Origin: JACCZX01 sp963829995 | GTDB taxonomy: Bacteria > Pseudomonadota > Gammaproteobacteria > Burkholderiales > Burkholderiaceae_F | Reading direction: 5' to 3' | Assembly (NCBI GenBank): GCA_963829995.1 | Contig: CAWHKW010000022.1 | Span: forward strand, 1 to 64,000 | DNA: 64,000 nucleotides | Shown: piece after piece, positions 26,260 through 34,944 of the stretch | Numbering within the stretch: the first letter of the stretch is position 1 | How the letters are laid out: the number at the start of each line of letters is the position of its first letter | Translations under genes and position numbers: made by a program | Notes under the pieces: model-generated | What the model was told of the DNA's origin: nothing | The model's database searches: none | The model's input: the letters and a program-made list of their open reading frames with translations, nothing else

Positions 26260-26325
26260 TGTTGCAGACGCCGGTCAACGCCTATCGCTTACATTGCTAA
26301 TAACAATCATACTAGTGAGCGTTGA

Positions 26326-26338
26326 TAGTTATAAACTA
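26326..26338 (+). promoter_or_regulatory. OxyR-like dyad upstream of ahpC
   Basis: TAGTT-ata-AACTA is a perfect dyad 38 bases before the ahpC start. Read as ATAG-N7-CTAC it matches one half (ATAG-N7-CTAT) of the OxyR consensus at 7 of 8 positions; the second half-site spacing is not kept. ahpC is a classical OxyR target, which supports the call. Confidence 0.45.
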
Positions 26339-26376
26339 CGCCTCATCTACATCACTCAACCTTTTTGGAGCGGCTC

Positions 26377-26952
26377 ATGAAAACCGTAGGTCAGCAACTC
26401 GAATCCTTCCGCGTCACCGGCGTCAAGCCCGGCTTTAATCATCACGAAGAAAACGGCGTCAGCGCATTCGAAGACGTCAACGAGCGCTCGTTCTCGGGCA
26501 AGTGGAAGGTCATCTACTTTTATCCGAAGGACTTCACTTTCGTTTGCCCGACCGAAATCGTTGGTTTCGCGAAGCTTGCGAACGATTTCGAAGATCGCGA
26601 TGCAGTTCTGCTGGGGGGCTCGACCGATAACGAGTTCGTCAAGCTGGCATGGCGGCGCGACCACAAAGATCTGGATCGGTTGAATCACTGGATGTTTGCC
26701 GACACGACCGGCTCGCTGGTCGACATGCTGGGGATTCGCGATGCGAAGGAAGGCGCCGCGTTGCGCGCGACGTTCATCGTCGATCCGGACAACGTAATCC
26801 AGCACGTGTCGGTAAACAACCTGAACGTCGGCCGCAACCCGGAAGAAATTCTGCGTGTGCTCGACGGCCTGCAGACCGACGAGCTGTGCCCGTGCAATCG
26901 CGCGGTCGGAACGGCGACGCTGACGCCGGTTCCCGCCGGCGTCGCACATTGA
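26377..26952 (+). CDS. ahpC: Alkyl hydroperoxide reductase C (peroxiredoxin)
   Basis: A 191-residue 2-Cys peroxiredoxin that reduces hydrogen peroxide, organic peroxides and peroxynitrite. Peroxidatic Cys57 is in FYPKDFTFVCPTEIVGFAKL; Cys171 and Cys173 in TDELCPCNRA are the candidate resolving cysteines, as in the mycobacterial-type AhpC that partners with AhpD. The ATG at 26377 follows GGAG (26367-26370) by six bases. ahpD begins 16 bases after the stop, so AhpD, rather than AhpF, is the expected reductant. An OxyR-like dyad lies upstream. Confidence 0.96.
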   Translation: MKTVGQQLESFRVTGVKPGFNHHEENGVSAFEDVNERSFSGKWKVIYFYPKDFTFVCPTEIVGFAKLANDFEDRDAVLLGGSTDNEFVKLAWRRDHKDLDRLNHWMFADTTGSLVDMLGIRDAKEGAALRATFIVDPDNVIQHVSVNNLNVGRNPEEILRVLDGLQTDELCPCNRAVGTATLTPVPAGVAH

Positions 26953-26968
26953 TAGGCGAGCCACAGCG

Positions 26969-27502
26969 ATGGACTACATCAACGAACTCAAGGCGCTGAT
27001 TCCCGATTATGCGAAGGATGTGCGCATCAACCTCGACGGCGTGCTCGGTCGCTCGTCGCTGCCGGCCAACGAAGCCGCTGCGGTCGCTCTCGCAGCGGCC
27101 TACGCGGCGCAGGCGGGTCGCATCGTCTCAATCATTCGGAGCTCGAGCGCGGCTCCTGCGGTCGAAATCAACGCGGCGCTTACCGCGGCCGCGCTGATGG
27201 GGATGAACAACGTCTGGTATCCGTACGTCGAAATGACGGGTGATGCCGAGCTGAAGACGTTGCCAGCGCAGCTGCGCATGCAGGCCTACGCAACCCACGC
27301 AGGTGTCGACAAGCGCCTGTTCGAGCTTTATGCACTCGCTGCTTCGATCGTCGGCAAATGCCACTTCTGCGTGCAATCGCACTACGCGTTGCTTAAGCAG
27401 AGCGGTATGAGCACCGAACAGCTGCGCGACGTAGGCCGCATTGCTGCGGTGATCGTCGCTGCAGCGAACGCGGTGGCGATCGAGGAAATGGTGACGACTT
27501 GA
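26969..27502 (+). CDS. ahpD: Alkyl hydroperoxide reductase D (alkylhydroperoxidase)
   Basis: A 177-residue AhpD protein that recycles oxidised AhpC using lipoamide-linked electrons. The proton-relay and thiol residues are all present: Glu119 in RLFELYALAASIVGKC, Cys131 and Cys134 in GKCHFCVQSHYALLK, and His138, matching the mycobacterial positions by one residue. Length and order with ahpC are as in the family. It lies in the same operon, and the convergent Rieske oxygenase gene ends 24 bases downstream. Confidence 0.96.
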   Translation: MDYINELKALIPDYAKDVRINLDGVLGRSSLPANEAAAVALAAAYAAQAGRIVSIIRSSSAAPAVEINAALTAAALMGMNNVWYPYVEMTGDAELKTLPAQLRMQAYATHAGVDKRLFELYALAASIVGKCHFCVQSHYALLKQSGMSTEQLRDVGRIAAVIVAAANAVAIEEMVTT

Positions 27503-27526
27503 ATGAGCGGACCGGCGGCGAAAGTG

Positions 27527-28648
27527 TTACTGCGCGTTTAATTCCCGCCGGATCCAATCGTGCAAATGAATCATGCCGTCTTCGTGCGGCGAGTGATAGG
27601 GGCCGACGTCGTTTTCGCCGGCCAGCCATAGGGCGCGCCGGCCCCGCTGCAATCGCGTGCAAACCATTGCATCCTCAGCCGCGGACTCTACATACGCGGC
27701 CTGGTGTGCATCGACGATCTGGCGCTCGAACGCCTGGATTTCCTCTGGGTAATAGAACTCCACGACGTTGGTGGTCAGCTCCGGTGAGCGCGGAATCAGC
27801 GTGCTGACGACCAGACAGTACGGGTACCACTCGAGCATCACGTTCGGATAAAGGATCGACCAGATCGTGCCGTATTTCGGCAACTCGCCGCCCGAATATT
27901 CCAGGATCGTGTCGCGATAGCGTTGATAGTTCGGCGAGACCTGCGACTTCAATCTGTCCTTGATGCCGAGAATTTGATAACTCCAGCGATTGCCGAAACC
28001 CCACTCGTAGTTGTCGGGATCGACCCACTTTTGCAAACCCGGATGTGCCGCCTCGACGTGATACAGCTCGAGATAGATTTCGAGAAATGCCTTCCAGTTG
28101 AACGGGTAATCGTCGACAGTCGTTTTTTCGAAGACATAAGTGCCATAGTCGTAATCGGGCGCAAGCGGAAAATCGTGTAGGTCCACATTCGGATCACGCG
28201 GGCCGGCGAATAGCAATCCGTTCCAGCGGGTGAGCGGTGTACGCGGTAGCGAACATTCGGGAGTGACGTCGAAGTCGGTTGCACCCAGCAGCTTTCCGTT
28301 TAGATCGTACGTCCAGCGATGCAGTGGACAGACGATGTTGGCGTTATTGCCCTTGCCGTCGAGCAGCAGCCCCTGGCGATGCCGGCATGTGTTCGACAAA
28401 AGGTTGACTCCGGCCGGTCCGTGCACCAGCACCTTGCCGTCCGCGGTCGACGGCAGCGTCATGTAATCGCCGACTTCGGGGACCATCGTCTCGCTGCCTG
28501 CGTAGTTCGGACCGGGGACGAACAGATGCTGCAGCTCGCGCTCGAACCAAGCGGCATCGAAATACGATGCGATCGGCAGCGGCGCCGTGCGCTCGAGCAG
28601 GGTGGGGTCGAGATTCGAGCGGCGCGACAGCGATTCAGGAGCGTTCAA
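27527..28648 (-). CDS. Rieske [2Fe-2S] aromatic-ring-hydroxylating dioxygenase alpha-subunit type
   Basis: A 373-residue oxygenase. The Rieske cluster ligands are Cys88 and His90 (NTCRHRQG), and Cys107 and His110 (VCPLHRWTYD). The mononuclear iron site is indicated by His197 and His202 in YLELYHVEAAHPGL. Such proteins hydroxylate or demethylate aromatic rings or quaternary amines with electrons from a separate reductase. No reductase, ferredoxin or beta-subunit gene is adjacent, so it may be a homo-oligomeric oxygenase served by a general reductase. The substrate cannot be deduced. Neighbours (ahpCD, a metallopeptidase) are functionally unrelated. Confidence 0.9.
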   Translation of the reverse strand: MNAPESLSRRSNLDPTLLERTAPLPIASYFDAAWFERELQHLFVPGPNYAGSETMVPEVGDYMTLPSTADGKVLVHGPAGVNLLSNTCRHRQGLLLDGKGNNANIVCPLHRWTYDLNGKLLGATDFDVTPECSLPRTPLTRWNGLLFAGPRDPNVDLHDFPLAPDYDYGTYVFEKTTVDDYPFNWKAFLEIYLELYHVEAAHPGLQKWVDPDNYEWGFGNRWSYQILGIKDRLKSQVSPNYQRYRDTILEYSGGELPKYGTIWSILYPNVMLEWYPYCLVVSTLIPRSPELTTNVVEFYYPEEIQAFERQIVDAHQAAYVESAAEDAMVCTRLQRGRRALWLAGENDVGPYHSPHEDGMIHLHDWIRRELNAQ

Positions 28649-28743
28649 AGCAAGACCCTACAACGCGCGAAAGGCGGCTGTTCAGCACATGATCTCGCAT
28701 CTTTATGACCAGCGCCGCTAGGGCCGGCCGCAAGATCGCGCGT

Positions 28744-29583
28744 TCACACTCCTTCGAACGTGTTGCACGCAGTGATCTGGCCACTCTTCATGCCGGTCAT
28801 GAACCAGCGCATGCGTTGCTCGGAGCTGCCGTGCGTAAAGCTTTCCGGAACGATCTGGCCCTGCGTACGCCGCTGGATGTTGTCGTCACCGACCGCGGCC
28901 GCGGCGCGCATCGCTTCTTCGACGTCGCCGGGGTCGAGCAACTTGCGATTGTTGGCGTGGTGCGCCCAGACTCCAGCGAAGCAATCGGCTTGCAGCTCGA
29001 GCCGCACCGATAACTGATTGGCTTGCGCTTCGCTCGCGCGCTGCCGCATCGCCTGGACCTTTTCCATGATGCCAAGTTGGTTCTGCACATGGTGGCCGAC
29101 TTCGTGCGCGATCACATAAGCCTGTGCAGTGTCGCCGGGCGCCTTGAAGCGCTCCTGCAGCGCCTTGTAAAACGCCAGGTCGATGTAGACGCTTTGATCG
29201 AGAGGGCAGTAAAACGGCCCCATAGCCGACTGGCCAGTGCCGCACGCAGTGCGCGTGGCTTGTTCGAAGATTACGACCTTCGGCTCGCCGTACTGGCGGC
29301 CCAGCTGCTGAAACAGCGTGTTCCACGTTTTTTCGGTGTCCAGCAGCACGCCCGAGATGAACTGGCCTTCGGCGTCGGTCGGCGCCTTGGCCGGCCCTTG
29401 CGGCGCACGAGTTTGCTGCACGGTTTGCGCCGTCTCTGCCATCCCGAGAATGACGCGCGGATCGATGCCGAACATCAATCCGACGACCACCAGCACCAGG
29501 GTTCCAATGCCGCCGCCGATTAAACCGCCGCGGCCCATGCCGCGCCGGTCTTCGACGTTCGAACTTTGACCTTCAATCCGCAT
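28744..29583 (-). CDS. YpfJ-type neutral zinc metallopeptidase
   Basis: A 279-residue membrane-anchored putative zinc protease. A single N-terminal helix (about 19-39, GGLIGGGIGTLVLVVVGLMF) follows a short cytoplasmic segment beginning MRIEGQSSNVEDRRG. The catalytic motif HEVGHH is at 160-165 and a downstream LELQADCFAGVWAHH carries the likely third zinc ligand. This is the conserved neutral zinc metallopeptidase family that includes E. coli YpfJ; its biological substrate is unknown. It is transcribed alone, with 58 bases before the small exported-protein gene. Confidence 0.93.
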   Translation of the reverse strand: MRIEGQSSNVEDRRGMGRGGLIGGGIGTLVLVVVGLMFGIDPRVILGMAETAQTVQQTRAPQGPAKAPTDAEGQFISGVLLDTEKTWNTLFQQLGRQYGEPKVVIFEQATRTACGTGQSAMGPFYCPLDQSVYIDLAFYKALQERFKAPGDTAQAYVIAHEVGHHVQNQLGIMEKVQAMRQRASEAQANQLSVRLELQADCFAGVWAHHANNRKLLDPGDVEEAMRAAAAVGDDNIQRRTQGQIVPESFTHGSSEQRMRWFMTGMKSGQITACNTFEGV

Positions 29584-29641
29584 GCTGGCTCCCCGTGATC
29601 ACGTCACGGGGATTCAAGCACAGAGCGGGCCAGCGCGCTAT

Positions 29642-30013
29642 CTATCTACGGTGGCGCCCGCGGTTATCGTCGTTGTCGTGACGCCGGTCATGGCGCCCGT
29701 GCGGATGACGCCAGTGATGCCGATGATTTCCGTAGCCGCGTCCGCCCGCGTAGTGATACGGATAACCGTACACGCGTGGCACGACGTAGCGCGGCGCGGT
29801 GTAGATGACTGGCGGCGGCGCATAGCCATAGTGGCGCGGCTGGTAGACCGGGTAGAGAACCGGCGGCGGGAAGTGAGGCGCACCAATTCGGATTCCGAAC
29901 TCTGGCGTGCTCACCCTGATTGAAACCCCGTTTGCCTGCGATGCAGACCACGGAGCCATTGCGGCGATCACCAAAGCACTGAATGAAGCACCGATCCAAA
30001 ATTTGCGTTTCAT
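29642..30013 (-). CDS. Small exported Tyr/Pro- and His/Arg-rich protein
   Basis: A 123-residue protein of unknown function. It has a signal peptide (MKRKFWIGASFSALVIAAMA, cleavage near SASQA), a middle part with Pro-Tyr-Val repeats (FPPPVLYPVYQPRHYGYAPP), and a C-terminal tail in which His, Arg, Asp and Asn alternate (HRHHWRHPHGRHDRRHDNDD). The composition suggests an unfolded, polycationic, possibly metal-binding envelope protein. The start is well supported by GGGAGG in the upstream leader. No partner gene is obvious. Confidence 0.75.
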   Translation of the reverse strand: MKRKFWIGASFSALVIAAMAPWSASQANGVSIRVSTPEFGIRIGAPHFPPPVLYPVYQPRHYGYAPPPVIYTAPRYVVPRVYGYPYHYAGGRGYGNHRHHWRHPHGRHDRRHDNDDNRGRHRR

Positions 30014-30104
30014 CGTTGACCTCCCAAGTGTTACAGGAGATTCAACGACTGCTCACACGCAGGAGCCGACGGCCGTTAGTTTCAAGGTGTAACTGCGGTG
30101 CGGG

Positions 30105-31121
30105 CTATGCCAGCGCCAGGCCTGCCTTTTGCAGCCGCCACACGGCGAGCAAGTCGCGCTCGCGCTCGCGCGTTAATTTGCCGAGGCGCCGCTTATCGTC
30201 GTGCTCCGGAATGCCCGCTTCGAGAATGTCGCTGACGGTCACTGCCATCGGCCGGGTGCGCAATCCGTTGCGGCGTGCGCGCGTCGTGTCCACCATATGA
30301 AAGCCGCGCGTCTGCGGATCGTGCGTCGGAATCCACAGCGGCAGCTCGGTCCACGGCTGTACGCCCTCGCGCTCGAGAAATTTCTCATCGACCCACTCGA
30401 TCTCGACGTCTTCGCCCGAGATCCAGCGGCAGGTGTCGAGCAACTCGCCGAAGGTCGCCCCTTCGTTCGGACCGGTCGCATTGAATGCGCCGGAGGCGCG
30501 CATCATGATCAGCCGCATGATCAGTGCGGCCAGATCGCGCGCGTCGATAAACTGGATCGGCGTTTCGGGAGAGCCGGGGGCCAGAACCCGGCCGCCGGCG
30601 CAGATGCGCCACGCCCAGTACGAAAAACGGCCCGTAGGGTCGTTCGGCCCGACGATCAAGCCGGGCCTGATCAGCAGCGCCTGCTGCCCGAACGCACGGG
30701 CAACGGTCCGCTCGCACTCTGCTTTTAGCGGACCGTAATTGGCGCCGTTGATCGTTTCGCGATCGACTTCTTCAGCAGTGGCCAGTGGATCCTGCTCACG
30801 GATTGGCACGTTGGCGAACGAGGCGTACGCCGACACGCTTGAGATGTACACATAGCGCTCGCAGCTTTCGTACAAAGCCGCGCAAGTCGCTTCGACGTCC
30901 TGCGGCCGGTAGCCGCAGGTGTCGATCACCGCATCCCATTTGCGGCCCATGAGCAGGTGCAGGTCTTCCAACCGGTCACCGACAATCCATTTCACGCCCG
31001 GCGGCCACCAGTTGCGAGATTGGCCCCGATTGAAGACCGTGACGGTGTGGCCGCCCACGAGCGCCGCCTGCAGCAGCGACTGCCCAAGAAACACGCCGCC
31101 GCCAATGATCAACAGGTTCAT
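30105..31121 (-). CDS. NAD-dependent epimerase/dehydratase family protein (extended SDR)
   Basis: A 338-residue extended short-chain dehydrogenase-type protein. The N-terminal nucleotide-binding loop is IIGGGVFLGQSLLQAALVGG; the active-site region shows SVSAYASF and the Tyr-x3-Lys motif (YGPLKAECE). The substrate-side segment QFIDARDLAALIMRLI is typical of the family. Relatives are annotated as sugar epimerases, reductases or chloroplast-type RNA-binding SDRs; nothing here distinguishes them. It is a single-gene unit, divergent from nothing and followed by a small gap of 91 bases before the exported protein gene. Confidence 0.85.
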   Translation of the reverse strand: MNLLIIGGGVFLGQSLLQAALVGGHTVTVFNRGQSRNWWPPGVKWIVGDRLEDLHLLMGRKWDAVIDTCGYRPQDVEATCAALYESCERYVYISSVSAYASFANVPIREQDPLATAEEVDRETINGANYGPLKAECERTVARAFGQQALLIRPGLIVGPNDPTGRFSYWAWRICAGGRVLAPGSPETPIQFIDARDLAALIMRLIMMRASGAFNATGPNEGATFGELLDTCRWISGEDVEIEWVDEKFLEREGVQPWTELPLWIPTHDPQTRGFHMVDTTRARRNGLRTRPMAVTVSDILEAGIPEHDDKRRLGKLTRERERDLLAVWRLQKAGLALA

Positions 31122-31246
31122 GGCGGCATCTTAGGGTCCAAACGGACGGAGGAAAATTACCGTAGATGCGGGTTCAGGCCCCGAAAAACGGCCTCAGGCC
31201 GCCGGCCGTCGCTTTGATGCGGGAAAGTCGAACTGGTGCGGGGTTT

Positions 31247-31555
31247 TTATCGCGCCAGCAGCGGCTCGACTTCAGGGTGCCGCCGTACCCATGCGCTGAC
31301 GTACGAACAAACCGGCAGGACTTCCAGGCCGTTTTCGCGGGCGTAATCGAACGCGGCACGCACCAGCATCGATGCAAAACCGCGTCCTTCCAGCTGCGGC
31401 GGTACTTCCGTGTGGACAAGCATCATCGTGCTGCCGTGCATCCGGTAATCGCAGCGGCACAGCAGCCTATCGACGGTCGCTTCAAACCGCCTGCGCGCCG
31501 CGTTGTGTGTCACTTCGAGCGCTGGGCCGACATCCGACGAGCTCTCCATCGCCAC
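31247..31555 (-). CDS. Short GNAT-family N-acetyltransferase
   Basis: A 102-residue protein of the short YjdJ/NATD1-like acetyltransferase group. The features are the beta-strand pair FEATVDRLLCRCDYRMHGST, MMLVHTEVPPQLEGRGFAS (acetyl-CoA binding loop Q-x2-G-R-G) and LVRAAFDYARENGLEVLPVC, and the conserved end SYVSAWVRRHPEVEPLL. The acceptor is unknown. It starts 15 bases after the stop of the RhlE-type helicase gene and is probably cotranscribed with it. Confidence 0.9.
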   Translation of the reverse strand: MAMESSSDVGPALEVTHNAARRRFEATVDRLLCRCDYRMHGSTMMLVHTEVPPQLEGRGFASMLVRAAFDYARENGLEVLPVCSYVSAWVRRHPEVEPLLAR

Positions 31556-31570
31556 CGCCGAACAACGGAT

Positions 31571-33028
31571 TTAGCGCCCGCGGCGGTGCGAGGGTGCGAG
31601 TCCGGGAATGTTGGTGCGCACCGTCGAGGCGCTGTCGACCGGACGCCGTGGTTGCGGCGCCGGACGTGGATGCTTCGGCTTGGCGTGGCTCTCTGCAGAT
31701 CTCGCGGGGCCGCCGTTCGGTTTCGAGGGCGACTGGTGGCGGGGGGTCTGCTCGGTGACGCCCTTGCGCGGCTGGCCATGCGACGGGCGGCGCGGCGCGG
31801 CGCGCTGCTGCCGCTCGCGTTGACCGCGGTCTCCTTGTCCTTGGCCGCGCTGGCGGACGATCGGCTCGGCGCGCTCGTGCGGATTCGGCTCGAAGCCGGC
31901 GATGATCTCGCGCGGCACTTGGCGCCGAATAACTCTTTCGATATCGGTCAGCAGCGGCTTGTCGTCTGCACATACCAGTGAAATCGCCTCACCCGTTGCA
32001 CCGGCGCGGGCCGTACGGCCGATCCTGTGAACGTAATCCTCGGGCACATGCGGCAGATCAAAATTGATCACGTGCGGCAACAGCTCGATATCCAATCCGC
32101 GTGCCGCGATATCGGTGGCGACCAGCGTCTGCAATGCGCCGCTCTTGAACTCGGACAGCGCGCGCGTGCGCGCACCCTGGCTCTTGTTGCCGTGAATGGC
32201 GAGCGCGGTGACGCCATGCTTGTTAAGAAATTCAGCTAATCGGTTGGCACCGTGCTTGGTACGCGTGAATACCAGCAACTGGAACCAGTTGTTGGCCGTG
32301 ATCATGTGAGCGAGCAGCTCTGACTTGCGGCCGCGGTCGACCAGCACCACCCGCTGCGTCACGCCTTCGACCGTCGAGTTGCGCGCCGCCACCTGGACCA
32401 TCGCCGGATTTTTCAGCAGCGAGTTGGCCAGTGTGCGAATCTCTTCCGAAAACGTGGCGGAGAACAGCAGCGTCTGCCGGGCCTTCGGCAGCAGCGCGAA
32501 CACGCGCTTCATGTCGGGCAGAAATCCCATGTCGAGCATGCGATCGGCTTCATCAAGAACCAGCACTTCGACCTGCGACAGATCGACGGTGCGCTGGCCC
32601 ACATGATCGAGCAGCCGCCCTGGCGTCGCGACGACAATGTCGACGCCGCGCTTCAGCGCAGATATCTGCGGGTTGATCGACACGCCGCCGTAGATGATCG
32701 CGGCGCTCGCCTTGCTGTGCTTGCCGTAGTCGCGCACGCTTTCTCCGACCTGCGCCGCGAGCTCGCGCGTCGGGGTCAGGATCAGTACACGAACCGGCTT
32801 GCGCGATTTGCCTGCGGGCGCGGGCTGCGTCGCCAATCTCTGCAAGATCGGCAGCACGAAGCCGGCGGTTTTGCCGGTGCCGGTTTGCGCTCCGGCCAAT
32901 AGATCGCCGCCACTTAGCACGGCGGGAATGGCCTGCTGCTGAATCGCGGTAGGCGTGGTGTAGCCCAGTTCGGTGACAGCGCGAACCAGTGCCTCGGACA
33001 AGCCGAGGGCTTCGAATGACAAATTCAA
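31571..33028 (-). CDS. rhlE: DEAD-box RNA helicase, RhlE type
   Basis: An ATP-dependent RNA helicase implicated in RNA turnover or ribosome assembly. Q motif near 8-30 (FEALGLSEALVRAVTELGYT), motif I AQTGTGKT (47-54), PTREL, DEAD (159-162), SAT (190-192), and the C-terminal ATDIAARGLDIELLPHVINF and HRIGRTARAG motifs are complete. From about residue 385 the tail is Arg/Gly/Pro/Gln-rich and basic, as in RhlE proteins that bind RNA nonspecifically. I place the start at the TTG at 33028, because AGGAG lies six bases upstream and the family begins at this point; the 485-residue length fits. Confidence 0.92.
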   Translation of the reverse strand: MNLSFEALGLSEALVRAVTELGYTTPTAIQQQAIPAVLSGGDLLAGAQTGTGKTAGFVLPILQRLATQPAPAGKSRKPVRVLILTPTRELAAQVGESVRDYGKHSKASAAIIYGGVSINPQISALKRGVDIVVATPGRLLDHVGQRTVDLSQVEVLVLDEADRMLDMGFLPDMKRVFALLPKARQTLLFSATFSEEIRTLANSLLKNPAMVQVAARNSTVEGVTQRVVLVDRGRKSELLAHMITANNWFQLLVFTRTKHGANRLAEFLNKHGVTALAIHGNKSQGARTRALSEFKSGALQTLVATDIAARGLDIELLPHVINFDLPHVPEDYVHRIGRTARAGATGEAISLVCADDKPLLTDIERVIRRQVPREIIAGFEPNPHERAEPIVRQRGQGQGDRGQRERQQRAAPRRPSHGQPRKGVTEQTPRHQSPSKPNGGPARSAESHAKPKHPRPAPQPRRPVDSASTVRTNIPGLAPSHRRGR

Positions 33029-33275
33029 AATGATCTCCTGAGCACGGCCTGGGCGACGCCAACAGCATCGCAGAACCGGTTCAGGCAAATGCGAACACTA
33101 CAAAAAGTTCGGGGAGTATTTGGTGGCTGGTTTATAAGAACCAACGACCACAACCGCGAGGGGAGGGTGCGAACCGGAACACACAGCACCACAATCCGAA
33201 GCGGATGATACATGCGATGCGATACTCTGCGCCGCCTGTTGTAGTACTCATTTGCCTCCCATCTCGCGAAATTCA

Positions 33276-34944
33276 ATGGCTCAGTACGTCTATTCGATGA
33301 TCCGCGTGGGCAAAGTTGTTCCGCCCAAGCGTGAGATCCTGAAGAATATTTCCCTTAGTTTCTTCCCCGGCGCCAAGATCGGTGTGCTCGGCCTGAACGG
33401 CTCGGGCAAGTCGACGCTGCTGCGAATCATGGCTGGGCTGGATCACGAGATCGAAGGCGATGCGGTGCCGATGCCGGGCATCAAGATCGGATATCTACCG
33501 CAGGAGCCACTGCTCGACGCCGCAAGCACGGTCAAGCAAGAGGTCGAAGCCGGGCTCGGTGAATCGTTACAAGCAAAGGAAAAGCTCGAAGCGATTTACG
33601 CCGCTTACGCGGAGCCCGACGCCGATTTCGATCACCTGGCCGCTGAGCAAGCGAAGTACGAAGCCATTCTCGCGACCACGGGGCAGGACACCGAGCATCA
33701 AATGGAGATCGCGGCCGACGCGCTGCGTTTGCCGCCCTGGGACGCCGTGCTCGGCACATTGTCCGGCGGCGAAAAGCGCCGCGTCGCGCTGTGCAAGCTG
33801 CTGCTGTCGAAGCCTGACATGCTGTTGCTTGACGAGCCGACCAACCATCTGGATGCCGAGAGCGTCGACTGGCTCGAGCAGTTCCTGCTGCGTTTTCCGG
33901 GCACGGTGGTCGCGGTCACGCACGATCGCTACTTTCTCGACAATGCGGCCGAATGGATTCTCGAGCTCGATCGCGGTCGCGGGATTCCCTATAAAGGCAA
34001 CTACAGCGCGTGGCTTCAGCAGAAAGAAGAACGTCTCGAGCGCGAGTCGAAGCAGGAAGACGCGCGCGTGAAGACGATGAAGTCCGAGCTCGAGTGGGTG
34101 CGGCAAAACGCCAAAGGCCGGCAGGCCAAGAGCAAAGCGCGTCTGGCGCGGTTCGATGAGCTGTCATCGTATGAACATCAGGTGCGCAACGAAACGCAGG
34201 AAATCTTTCATTCCCGTTGCCGAGCGGCTAGGCGACAAGGTAATCGAGTTCGATGGCGTGTCCAAAGGCTACGGCGATCGGCTGCTGATCGACAACCTCA
34301 CGTTCAGCGTGCCGGCAGGTGCGATCGTCGGCATCATCGGCCCGAATGGCGCGGGCAAGTCGACCCTGTTTCGCATGATCACCGGCAAGGAAAAGCCCGA
34401 CGCCGGCGAGATCAGCATCGGCCCGACGGTGCGGCTGGCGTCAGTCGATCAGTTTCGCGACGCACTGCCGAACGACAAGAGCGTGTGGGAGGCGGTTTCC
34501 GGCGGGCTCGACATCATCACGGTCGGCAAGTTCGAGATGGGATCGCGTGCCTATCTGGGCCGGTTCAATTTCAAGGGCGGCGATCAGCAGAAGATCGTGG
34601 GGAATTTGTCCGGCGGCGAGCGTGGTCGGCTGCATCTGGCGAAAACGCTGCTTGCAGGCGGCAATGTGCTGCTGCTCGACGAGCCGTCGAATGACCTCGA
34701 CGTTGAAACCTTGCGCGCGCTTGAGGAAGCGCTGCTCGAATTCGCCGGCACCGTCCTCGTGATCTCGCACGACCGCTGGTTCCTCGATCGGATTGCCACG
34801 CACATCCTGGCAGCGGAGGACGATTCGCAATGGAGCTTCTTCAACGGCAACTATCAGGAGTACGAGGCCGACAAGAAGCAGCGTCTCGGTGAAGAGGGTG
34901 CGCGGCCGCATCGTCCGCGATATAAGCCGTTGGCCAGGCGGTGA
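33276..34944 (+). CDS. ettA: EttA-type energy-dependent translational throttle (ABC-F), one frame break
   Basis: ABC-F proteins bind the ribosomal E site and gate elongation according to energy state. The N-terminal cassette begins MAQYVYSMIRVGKVVPPKRE as in EttA, with Walker A GLNGSGKS (39-46), LSGGEKRRVALCKLLL and LLLDEPTNHLD. The linker (ELEWVRQNAKGRQAKSKARL) leads to the second cassette (GPNGAGKST, LSGGERGRLHLAKTLL, LLLDEPSNDLD). One extra C at 34209 splits the frame; without it the text reads QEIFIPVAERLGDKVIEFDG and the protein is about 555 residues, the normal size. The stop overlaps the start of the MFS gene (GTGA). Confidence 0.93.
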
